Shown: positions 17,774 to 25,587 of the stretch, one piece after another
Layout of the letters: each line of letters starts with the position of its first letter
How positions within the stretch are numbered: the first letter of the stretch is position 1
From: Arthrobacter sp. OAP107
GTDB taxonomy: Bacteria > Actinomycetota > Actinomycetes > Actinomycetales > Micrococcaceae
Reading direction: 5' to 3'
Length of the DNA stretch: 64,000 bases
NCBI RefSeq assembly: GCF_040546765.1
Contig: NZ_JBEPOK010000002.1
Span: 1-64,000 of the forward strand
The notes under the pieces: model-generated
Told to the model about the DNA's origin: nothing
The model's input: the letters and a program-made list of their open reading frames with translations, nothing else
The model's database searches: none
Program-made: the position numbers and the translations under genes

Positions 17774-19008
17774 GGACGGCCGAGCAGACTCAAGCCCCCA
17801 GCTTCACGACAATCGGGAACCCGCTTGAAGAGCTCTCCCTCGAACAGCTCCGCCAGCGCACGAGCATGAAATGGCGCACTCATCCCTCCGACGTGCTGCC
17901 TCTGTGGGTTGCTGAGATGGACGTCCGGCTCGCGCCGCCCGTATCGGAAGCGCTACACCACGCCATCGATGCCGGAGACACCGGATACCCTGCTGGGACG
18001 GAGTTCGCCGAGGCGATAGGTGCGTTCGCTTCCCGGCGCTGGGGCTGGGATGGGCTGGCAGTGGAGCGCACGGCCATCGTGCCCGACGTGATGATGGGCG
18101 TCGTCGAAATCCTGCGGCTGATCACAGATCCAGGAGACGCCGTTGTCGTCAATTCCCCGGTCTATGCGCCCTTTTACGCTTTCATCACCCATGATTCGCG
18201 CAGGATCATTGAAGCGCCGCTGGGACAAGATCTCCGGATCAACCTCGGCAGTCTTGAGGAAGCTTTCAAGTACACGCGGTCGCAGGGACGGAATGCCGCG
18301 TACCTGATCAGCAATCCACATAACCCCACGGGGGTGGTTCACAGCCCTGAAGAGCTCGCAGCTGTCGCGGCCCTCGCCCGCAACTACGGGGTCCGGGTCG
18401 TCTCGGACGAGATCCACGCCCCGCTCGTCCTTCCGGGAGCAAAATTCACGCCATATCTCAGCGTGCCCGGCGCAGAGAACGCGTTTGCGCTCACGTCCGC
18501 GTCAAAGGCCTGGAACCTCGCCGGCCTCAAGGCAGCACTCGCAATCGCCGGACCCGAGGCGGCCGATGATCTGGACCGCATGCCCGAAGAGGTCAGCCAC
18601 GGACCGAGCCACCTGGGACTCATCGCCCACACCGCCGCGTTCCGTGATGGTGAAGAATGGCTGGATGCACTCCTCCGAGGCCTCGATGCGAACAGGACTC
18701 TCCTCGGAAAGCTGCTCGCCGAACATCTTCCCGACGTCGGGTACACCGCTCCCGAGGGGACATACCTGGCGTGGCTGGACTGCAGCCATCTCGCCCTCGA
18801 TTCGTCACCCGGCCCCGAAGGCCTCCCCACCGTTGCCGAGCTTGCCGGGCCGGCCAAGATGTTCCTCGACAAGGCGAGGGTCGCCCTGAGCTCCGGCCAC
18901 GTCTTCGGCACGGGCGGGGCGGGACATGTTCGCCTCAACTTTGCCACTTCCCAGGCCAATCTCACCGAGGCCATCACCCGGATGGGCCGAGCCGCCCACG
19001 CCGATTGA
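17767..19008 (+). CDS. PLP-dependent aminotransferase-fold enzyme, PatB/MalY cystathionine beta-lyase type
   Basis: 413 residues. The N-terminus (RQRTSMKWRTHPSDVLPLWV followed by AEMD) is the MalY/PatB signature; SNPHNPTGVV and VVSDEIHAPLV are fold-type I features. The PLP lysine is Lys247 in TSASKAWNLAGLK. Family members split cystathionine or cysteine conjugates into thiol or H2S, pyruvate and ammonia through 2-aminoacrylate. The GTG start at 17767 overlaps the ridA stop. Together with the divergent permease this forms an uptake-and-cleavage module. A plain aminotransferase activity cannot be excluded. Confidence 0.88.
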   Translation: MLRTAEQTQAPSFTTIGNPLEELSLEQLRQRTSMKWRTHPSDVLPLWVAEMDVRLAPPVSEALHHAIDAGDTGYPAGTEFAEAIGAFASRRWGWDGLAVERTAIVPDVMMGVVEILRLITDPGDAVVVNSPVYAPFYAFITHDSRRIIEAPLGQDLRINLGSLEEAFKYTRSQGRNAAYLISNPHNPTGVVHSPEELAAVAALARNYGVRVVSDEIHAPLVLPGAKFTPYLSVPGAENAFALTSASKAWNLAGLKAALAIAGPEAADDLDRMPEEVSHGPSHLGLIAHTAAFRDGEEWLDALLRGLDANRTLLGKLLAEHLPDVGYTAPEGTYLAWLDCSHLALDSSPGPEGLPTVAELAGPAKMFLDKARVALSSGHVFGTGGAGHVRLNFATSQANLTEAITRMGRAAHAD

Positions 19009-19073
19009 ACCAGACTTCATCGGACCGCGCCTGAAGGTCCAGCAATACAACCCCGCCGACCACGGAGAACACG

Positions 19074-19369
19074 ATGGCCTTGCGTATCCACCACATCTGG
19101 CATCCTGTCATCGGCCAAAGAGTCCAGATGCGCCGCGGAGGCATCATCGTGCGCGAAGGTATCGTCGACGCAGTCACCCTGGACGACTCGGTTCTCTGGA
19201 TCGCCGGCGGCGGGTGCAGCCACGGGCCATGTTCCAGCGGACCGAGGGCTTCGAAGTTTGGCTCAACTACCAGTGGGAGTCCGCGTATGGGAGAACCAGA
19301 ATGAGCCTTGCACTGCAACAGCATGTTGAAGAAGAAAGGACTTCCCTTGGGGGCGATGACGGACAATAG
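19074..19369 (+). pseudogene. Small unknown protein (paralogue B), frameshifted
   Basis: Starts MALRIHHIWHPVIGQRVQMR and reads through REGIVDAVTLDDSVLWIAGG; then the frame breaks near 19210. The other frame continues PRAMFQRTEGFEVWLNYQW and ends at 19369. Joined, it aligns with the proteins at 884-1192 and 52268-52525 through the G-x-x-V, R-x-G-x-V-x-x-V, DxSxLW and FE/QVW positions. A single missing or extra base in a GGCGGCGGG run explains the break; a sequencing error is possible. Confidence 0.6.
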
Positions 19370-19448
19370 CGGATACGCTTCAACAAAAGGCACAATTTAC
19401 GGCCGTTCCGGGAACCCGGATCGCCTCCTCATCGGAAGGACAGCAGCA

Positions 19449-20195
19449 ATGACCCAGATTGGTTCGGTCGGACCAGCAGCTCCATCTCCGGACGCGCTGC
19501 ACGGCATGGACGCCGAGTCCATCAACCTGGTCCTCGAGCTCCTGGTGGCACCCCTTCAGGCCGCGGTGCCTCAGCCCACCGAGGTCGTCCTGCACGACCT
19601 GCAGAGAATCCCTAACACAGTCCGTGCTATCGCCGGAGACGTCACCCGCCGTCAGATCGGTGACCCGCCTACCGACAAATTGCTCGAACGCGTGGCAGCC
19701 GGTGACTTCTCCCATGAGATCGGCTACCGCTCGCAACTGCCTGACGGGAGAATCCTGCAGAGCACGACGATCATTTACATCGACAGGGAAGGCCGGGCCG
19801 CCGCAGCCCTGTGTCTGAACGCTGACGTGTCAGCCTGGGTCACGCTCCGCTCGGCCTTGGACCGCTTCGTTCTCGGCCACGACGGGAGCTCCATGCTCGC
19901 GCCCCCTACCGCGCACAGGGCGACGTCGGTCGGCCCCCAGGGGAGCGAGTACTTCCCGCACAGCGTGGAGGAACTCAGCTCCAAGCTCGTCGAGGCCGCG
20001 ATCGTCGCCATTGGGATCCCCGTTGAGCAAATGCGCAAGGAACACAAAGTGCAGGTCGTGGCGGAGCTCGAACGTCGCGGATTCTTCCTTGTAAAGCAGG
20101 CTGCCGAGACAGCGGCCGCCGCGCTCGGGGTCACCCGATTCACCATTTACAACTACCTCAACGAGCTCGGCGGAGAGGTCGAAGAGACAGCCTAA
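19449..20195 (+). CDS. YheO-like (DauR-type) PAS/HTH transcriptional regulator
   Basis: 248 residues from the ATG at 19449, preceded by GGAAGGA at 8 bases. The N-terminal half is a PAS-like YheO domain (EVVLHDLQRIPNTVRAIAGD; later STTIIYIDREGRAAAALCLN). The C-terminus has a helix-turn-helix (RRGFFLVKQAAETAAAALGV followed by TRFTIYNYLNEL). YheO/DauR proteins regulate D-amino acid or sulfur-related catabolism. It lies behind the RidA/lyase pair and before osmC and thioredoxin, so it probably controls this cluster. Confidence 0.86.
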   Translation: MTQIGSVGPAAPSPDALHGMDAESINLVLELLVAPLQAAVPQPTEVVLHDLQRIPNTVRAIAGDVTRRQIGDPPTDKLLERVAAGDFSHEIGYRSQLPDGRILQSTTIIYIDREGRAAAALCLNADVSAWVTLRSALDRFVLGHDGSSMLAPPTAHRATSVGPQGSEYFPHSVEELSSKLVEAAIVAIGIPVEQMRKEHKVQVVAELERRGFFLVKQAAETAAAALGVTRFTIYNYLNELGGEVEETA

Positions 20196-20409
20196 ACCCC
20201 GACAGAATCCAGCGTTACCCGGGTTCCTGGAGCTCTAGCCTTCATCATTGCGGATCACCAGCAATGAACAATTCCCTACCCCGTCATGCCCGAACCAAAC
20301 CACGCACCTGAGCATCACACAGCCCCAACAAGTCATGCCGGCAATCATCGGGGCGTGGATCAATCGTTCCCTCAGCCAGACAATCGTCAAAATAAATCAA
20401 GGAGAAAAA

Positions 20410-20973
20410 ATGAACACGACCACCACCACGAAGCCGTTCGCCGACCTCGCTGCCATCGAAGCGACAGTGGCAGCCGTCACCGAGCAGCGCGAACTTGGCA
20501 AGGTCAGCTTCAGTATGCTCAGCGAGTCTGCCGGTGGGCTGACCGCCGAGACCGTCACCGGACCCCTGACCCAGGCAGGCATCGCCGACGAATCACGCCG
20601 CGGCAAATTCACACTGCATAGCGACGAACCGGTCTCCCTGCTGGGAACCGACACAGCCGTCAGCCCGGCTGAATACATTCTCAAAGCCCTGGCAGGCTGC
20701 TACATCGTCACCCTGGCGTCCCTGGCTGCAGCCAGGAACATCCCGTTGAAGCACGTCGCGTTGACCCTGGGCTTCGACATCGATCTGAGCGGTTTCCTCG
20801 GAATTGACGGCAGCGTCCGCAAGGGTGCCCAGCAGATCACTGTGGACGTCCAAATCGACAGCCCCGGCACGTCCCGCGAGGACCTTGAAGACCTGATCGG
20901 CGCGCTCGAAGCGACCTCGCCGATCCGCGACACTCTGGCGAACCCGGTCCCAGTCGTCACCCGCCTCGGCTAA
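20410..20973 (+). CDS. OsmC-family protein (peroxiredoxin-like fold)
   Basis: 187 residues from the ATG at 20410, preceded by aaggag. The conserved block DTAVSPAEYILKALAGCYIV carries Cys97. The second redox Cys of Ohr/OsmC enzymes is replaced: the equivalent site reads ATSPIRDTL, as in the single-Cys YhfA-like branch. Classic thiol peroxidase chemistry is therefore uncertain; ligand or thiol metabolism is possible. Thioredoxin follows 48 bases later on the same strand, so the two likely work together. Confidence 0.83.
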   Translation: MNTTTTTKPFADLAAIEATVAAVTEQRELGKVSFSMLSESAGGLTAETVTGPLTQAGIADESRRGKFTLHSDEPVSLLGTDTAVSPAEYILKALAGCYIVTLASLAAARNIPLKHVALTLGFDIDLSGFLGIDGSVRKGAQQITVDVQIDSPGTSREDLEDLIGALEATSPIRDTLANPVPVVTRLG

Positions 20974-21021
20974 GACCGGCCGTACCCGACCCGGGCCTAA
21001 ATTTTCAACGGAAGGAACATC

Positions 21022-21390
21022 ATGGCGACAACCAACATCACCGGAGAACAGTTCACCGCGACAATCGAGGGCAACGACATTGTCCTCGTTGATTTTTGGG
21101 CCGCTTGGTGCGGACCCTGCCGCCAATTCGGCCCGATCTTTGAGAAGGTCTCGGAAAAGCATGACGACGTGGCTTTTGTGAAGGTCGACACAGAAACCGA
21201 ACGGGAACTCTCCGCAGCCTTGAAGATCTCTTCAATCCCAACCGTCATGGGCTTCCGCGAGAACGTCCTTGTGTTCTCCCATTCAGGCGTTCTCAGCGAA
21301 CCCCAGCTGGGCAACATCGTTGAGGCCATCACCGCGCTGGACATGACAGAAGTTCACGCCAAACTCGCGGCTTCACCGACCCAGCACTGA
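21022..21390 (+). CDS. Thioredoxin
   Basis: 122 residues. The active site WCGPC is at residues 29-33 (Cys30, Cys33), in LVDFWAAWCGPCRQF. The cis-proline loop ISSIPTVMGF is also present. It is a cytoplasmic disulfide reductase, slightly longer than the ~108 of minimal thioredoxins because of a C-terminal extension. A ribosome site (ggaagga) precedes the ATG. It is the last gene of the osmC-trx pair, and a hairpin follows at 21399. Confidence 0.93.
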   Translation: MATTNITGEQFTATIEGNDIVLVDFWAAWCGPCRQFGPIFEKVSEKHDDVAFVKVDTETERELSAALKISSIPTVMGFRENVLVFSHSGVLSEPQLGNIVEAITALDMTEVHAKLAASPTQH

Positions 21391-21398
21391 TCACCCGT

Positions 21399-21432
21399 GT
21401 TGCCGGCCGAGCCGCCAACATCGGCCGGCAAC
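21399..21432 (+). terminator. Hairpin after thioredoxin
   Basis: GTTGCCGGCCGA (21399-21410) pairs perfectly with 21421-21432 around a 10-nt loop. There is no clear T run after it, so it is either an imperfect terminator or an mRNA 3' stabiliser. Confidence 0.5.
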
Positions 21433-21729
21433 GGATCAGCTTCGGCGAACGCCTGGGGGAGGGCGTTGGCCTTTCCTAGCCTGCAGAACAGATTTCAAGA
21501 GAGCGTCCAGATGCCGCCAGGAAAGTACAGCCTCGAGGGGGTCCGTCATGGAAAACCCTGCGTGCTGGGCTGCCTACGCCGCCACCGAGCGCGGCGGCAG
21601 TCAAAGAACATTCGACTGGTTGCGTGCGAGAGGCGAGCTGGCTGTGCCTAAACACCAGACATGGTGTGCCTGTGACGTCCGTGTCCAAGGGAGCAACGTC
21701 CGCAAACACCGCAAGCGAAGCATGTTGAC

Positions 21730-21904
21730 GTAGGTGCTTCATCAACTGCGGGGTAGTGCCCTTTCACACCTCCGGCCAGCCTCTGACCTGGTGTTTTGTG
21801 CTGTCGCTGGGGGTGAAGTCGAGGACGGACCGGCGAACAGGGTGGAAAAAGGCCAATGAGGCATGTCACAGTACGTGCTTCGGCAAATTAGCGGGGTAGT
21901 GCCC
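21730..21904. repeat. Imperfect ~31-bp direct repeat, probable IS-end duplication
   Basis: gcggggtagtgccc occurs at 21748-21761 and again at 21891-21904. Each copy is preceded by a similar GTA(C/G)GTGCTTC segment. The second copy precedes an IS256-type transposase start, and its (g)gggtagtgccc form resembles a terminus of that family. The first may be the end of an older related insertion. Confidence 0.45.
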
Positions 21905-22017
21905 ATTAGCGTGGTGTAACGGCCCGGCCCCGGGCGTGTTGTTCCCGAACGTGAGGCGGCCATCGCGTGATTCTTGGAAAGACCGACCAAAGTCTTCTCT
22001 CAAGGAGTTTCCACGCG

Positions 22018-22335
22018 ATGACCGCACCTCATGTTATCGACCCTGCCCGTTTCCTGTCCGAGCAACTCGAGCAGGCCTCTCCGGATCTCATGCGATCCAT
22101 GCTGACCACGTTCATCCACGCGCTCATGAGCGCCGAAGCGGACGCGGTCTGCGGCGCCGAACACTGTGCCCGTTCCGAGGCCCGCACCAACTCCCGGAAC
22201 GGTTACCGGCACCGGGACCTGGACACCCGCACCGGCATCCTGGACGTCGCCATCCCCAAGCTCCGGCAGGGCTCCTATTTCCCGGACTGGCTGCTGGAGC
22301 GCCGCACACCCGTGCTCCACATCGCCCAACTTTGA
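22018..22335 (+). pseudogene. IS256-family transposase, N-terminal fragment
   Basis: About 105 codons after an ATG with a caaggag site. RSMLTTFIHALMSAEADAVC is followed by NSRNGYRHRDLDTRTGILDV and IPKLRQGSYFP, the N-terminal region of the IS256 group. The frame ends after TPVLHIAQL and no catalytic domain follows, so only a third of the gene remains. It belongs to a different subgroup from the transposase at 1-865. Confidence 0.85.
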
Positions 22336-22986
22336 AGGGGCTTGGTCCATCAGTCGTTTAGAAGACACGAATAGTTTGAGTTCGTGTATGCATGCCAGCG
22401 GTAGAGGTGGATAACCCATCAGGCTTTCACCCTCGTCTTCGAGTGTCGCGGGTGAGGATGGCTTCGCCAACCCGAGATGCCGGAATACTTGGCCACCACC
22501 ACTTTGCCTTCCCTTACTTTGAAGCTGAGCGTACTCAGCATGAATCATGTGCTGACAAAGCAAACCTTCGGTTCGGCGGGACGAGTCACCGCACCGGGTT
22601 GAGCACCATTGCCGTCGCGCATGGGTGCGGACGTGTGTATCGCGCGTTTTTGTGCGTAGGCGCGTGCAGCGCGGACTCTGAAAATCGTTCGCACGAGTCC
22701 GCTTCATAGGACGCGAGCAGCGATGCATGGCCGTCATCGCCGATGATGCTGCCTCACTGCTTAACGGCGACCAAGTGCTCGACGACCGGTGTCACGGGAT
22801 GGTCAGCGCAACGGGTGAAACCCGCCGCCAGATCGAACCGTAACAGCAGCGCGCCGTCTTCCCCGCTTCCACGTTTATGCTTGCGCCGAGATCCAAATGG
22901 ATGCCTACTAGTTGGACAAGGCCAAGCGGAGGCATTTCTGCTTTGACGACAGGCAGTCTCCATGGCGCGTCTTTGGGAGGAACAAG
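22336..22986. other. Gap without a recognisable gene
   Basis: About 650 bases between the IS fragment and the ABM-like gene. Short frames on both strands lack family features. It is probably the scar of IS insertion and deletion. Confidence 0.45.
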
Positions 22987-23271
22987 ATGTTCGCGAGAGT
23001 AAGCACCTACCGTCCTGCACCTGACCGCACTGGTGCGCCATCCGAAGATACCGTCAGACAGGTGCTGGATATGCAAGGATGCCGCGGGATCTACTACTTG
23101 TTCAAGAAAGACAACAAGTCGCTGTCCATAACGCTCTGGGATGACGAGAAGGCCCTCGAAGGCAGTCGGGAGGTAGCCGACCGAATCCGTTCTGAGACCA
23201 GTGCCGAGCAACATATGGAGATCCTTGAGGTGGAGGAGTTCGAAGTGCTTACGAGGGAAATCAAGGCCTGA
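22987..23271 (+). CDS. Small ABM-like (antibiotic biosynthesis monooxygenase fold) protein
   Basis: 94 residues from ATG 22987 with a gggagg site. FARVSTYRPAPD, GCRGIYYLFKKDNKSLSITL and a DDEKALEGSREVADRIRSE helix give the alternating strand-helix pattern of a dimeric alpha/beta-barrel (ABM) protein. Such proteins act as small monooxygenases or stress proteins. It is flanked by IS and resolvase debris with no operon partner. The family call rests on pattern only. Confidence 0.55.
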   Translation: MFARVSTYRPAPDRTGAPSEDTVRQVLDMQGCRGIYYLFKKDNKSLSITLWDDEKALEGSREVADRIRSETSAEQHMEILEVEEFEVLTREIKA

Positions 23272-23538
23272 GGGGCCAGCAGGCGGCGGCTCCGCTCTGG
23301 TGCAGGCGTATCGGCATGTGTCTCCCGGTGCGTAAGCTCATGCTGATACAGGAGTCATGATGCTGGTCGTCCATTTGCGGTGAGGGCAGGTGAGAGGTTC
23401 TTGCTTTGTCTCGCTCGCGGACGGGGTCGGGTGCGCTGAGGATACCGAGCACTGGAATCCCTACTGCTACCCAACGCCGATAGTGGTTCCGTCAAGCTGA
23501 CGGTTCCAGTTCGGGTGGCTCCGAGGCAGGGGAGGGGT

Positions 23539-24095
23539 TCAGGTCAGCGGGGCCTGGAGGAGGTACTGGCACACCGTCTCCCGGCTGATCCCCTAATCGC
23601 GGGCGAGGACTGACTGCGGGACTTTGCTGCCCGCTCGCTGGGCGACTTTCGGCGGCCCGTTCCGGAGGGAGGGTCTTCTTCCGTCCTTGGTAAGCGCCGC
23701 ACTGCTTGAGCAGGGCGATGCGTTCATGCTGCCGTTCGCTAATGAGGGAGCAATCGAATCCGGCGAAGGCCGCCATGACGGAGAGCATGAGGTTGGCCAT
23801 CGGGAAGTCCTCGCCAGTGAAGACCAGACTTCCTTTGACGAGCTCCGCCCTCACACCTTTGCGCGTGAGGCGCTGGACCAGAGCGCGCAGGTCGTCCAGG
23901 TTGCGGCCCAGATGGTCCATGCTGTGCACCACGAGAGTTTCCCCGTCGCGCGCGAAACGCAAAAGCTCGGACAGTGGTGCCTGTCGGCATCCCTGCCAGA
24001 CGCCTCGTAAACACCCTGTCCAGACCCTGGCCGTCAAGCTGACGCTTACCGTTCTGATCAATGTACTCACCTCGACGTGCCGAATCGCTGACCAG
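23539..24095 (-). pseudogene. Serine recombinase (Tn3-type resolvase), frameshifted
   Basis: Minus-strand frames together give a resolvase: an N-terminal piece DQNGKRQLDGQGLDRVFT in one frame, then ETLVVHSMDHLGRNLDDLRA, LTRKGVRAELVKGSLVFTGE and MANLMLSVMAAFAGFDCSLI in another, then the HTH end GISRETVCQYLLQAPL in a third after an in-frame stop. The usual ERSLI-x-ER is degenerate (FDCSLISER). Three breaks make it inactive. It marks an old transposon or plasmid boundary. Confidence 0.75.
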
Positions 24096-24392
24096 CCACT
24101 GGTGCCTCCAAACGTGTCAGATTGAGTTCTAGGTGGTCGAAAGCATCGCGTACCGATACGACCGGCACCCGCATCGGAAGTTGCTGGATCCCGGCCTCTG
24201 ACGCGCCGCTCAGTCAAGCGTTGGCCGCGCTGTCGACCGGGGCGTTTCGCTCGGCGTTGTGAACATGCCCGGGGTTGTGCGGACGGGAGGCGGGGGCCAG
24301 TAAAAGACCGGGTTGCCCTGCGACCGCCGGAGGCTCGGCGGGGCATTCGTGCCGCCGGGGCCGCCCGGTAGGGCAGCCCCGGACGGACCGGG

Positions 24393-25577
24393 TTACCGTT
24401 TGAGCAGGAGTGCCTCGCCCTGGCCGCCGCCGCCGCACAGGGCCACGGCCGCCTTGCCGGCGCGCCGGCGGGCCAGCTCATGGACGGCGGCGACCACCAG
24501 GCGTGCCCCCGAAGCGCCGATAGGGTGGCCCAGGGCAATGGCGCCACCGTTGATGTTGACCTTCTCTAGGCCAATGCCCAGGTCAGCTGCCGACTGCAGT
24601 ACTACGGAGGCAAACGCCTCGTTGATTTCCACGAAATCCAGGTCACCTGGAGCCCATCCGGCGGTGTCAAGGCATTTGCGGATGGCACGGGCGGGCTTGT
24701 CCGGCAGGGTTGTGTCGGGACCGGCAATCTGGCCAACGGCACCAAGGGTGGCCAGTACTTCATGCCCGTGCAGTCGTGCGTGTCCACGCGTGGTGAGGAC
24801 CACGGCGGCGGCGCCATCACTGAGCGGCGAGGCGTTTCCGGCAGTGATGCTGCCTTCAGGGGAAAAGGCCGGCCTGAGCTTCCCCAGAATCCCCGGGGTA
24901 CTCTCGGTGCGCACCCCCTCGTCGGTGTCGATGAGCTCAGTCCCCCGCCTGCGCGATACTTTGACAGGGATGATCTCCGCTTCGAAGAGCCCGCCCGATT
25001 GCGCCTCGGCCGCGCGTCGGTGCGAATCGGCTGCTAGCTTGTCCTGTTCACAGCGGGGGATTCCCAGAGCCATGTTTGCCTGGTCAGTGGCCAAGCCCAT
25101 GGCTTCCCCGCTGAATGCGTCGCTTAGACCGTCGTGCGCCAGTGAATCGATCAATGCCGTATGGCCGTAGAGGTGGCCTGCACGGGAGTCCGGGAGCAGA
25201 TGGGGGGCGTTGCTCATCGATTCCTGGCCACCGGCCACTACGATATCGGCTTCGCCGAGGCGGAGCATCCTGGTGGCCTCGACGATGGCGCTGAGCCCGG
25301 ACAGGCAGACCTTGTTCACGGTGTGGGCGTGGGCATGTAGTGGGATGCCGGCGGCGACGGCAGCCTGGCGGGCGGGGTTCTGGCCCGCCCCGCCCTGGAG
25401 CACCTGGCCCATGATCACAGCCTGCACGCTGTCGGCAGAGACAGCGGCCTGCTCGAGGGCACCGGCAATCGCAGCCCCACCCAGTTGGGCTGCGGAAAGC
25501 GCCGAGAGCTGTCCCATCAACTTGCCCTGAGGTGTTCGGGTCGCTCCGATGATGACGACATCCTGACCGTGGTTCAT
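24393..25577 (-). CDS. Thiolase (acetyl-CoA C-acyltransferase)
   Basis: 394 residues, the standard length. The nucleophilic Cys91 lies in VNKVCLSGLSA. The NGGAIALGHPIGASGAR motif holds the catalytic His, and the second Cys is in ALCGGGGQGEA near the end. It cleaves 3-oxoacyl-CoA with CoA in beta-oxidation, or runs in reverse. It starts 10 bases after the FadB-like gene, the usual fadB-fadA pairing. It is the last gene of a minus-strand beta-oxidation operon. Confidence 0.93.
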   Translation of the reverse strand: MNHGQDVVIIGATRTPQGKLMGQLSALSAAQLGGAAIAGALEQAAVSADSVQAVIMGQVLQGGAGQNPARQAAVAAGIPLHAHAHTVNKVCLSGLSAIVEATRMLRLGEADIVVAGGQESMSNAPHLLPDSRAGHLYGHTALIDSLAHDGLSDAFSGEAMGLATDQANMALGIPRCEQDKLAADSHRRAAEAQSGGLFEAEIIPVKVSRRRGTELIDTDEGVRTESTPGILGKLRPAFSPEGSITAGNASPLSDGAAAVVLTTRGHARLHGHEVLATLGAVGQIAGPDTTLPDKPARAIRKCLDTAGWAPGDLDFVEINEAFASVVLQSAADLGIGLEKVNINGGAIALGHPIGASGARLVVAAVHELARRRAGKAAVALCGGGGQGEALLLKR

Positions 25578-25587
25578 GAAAAGCTCC

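Noticed and set aside
23490..24050. CGTCAAGCTGACG occurring on both sides of the resolvase remnant, possible recombination sites
   Set aside because: One copy is coding sequence for the conserved RQLDG region of the resolvase itself, so the match is likely chance or coding constraint.
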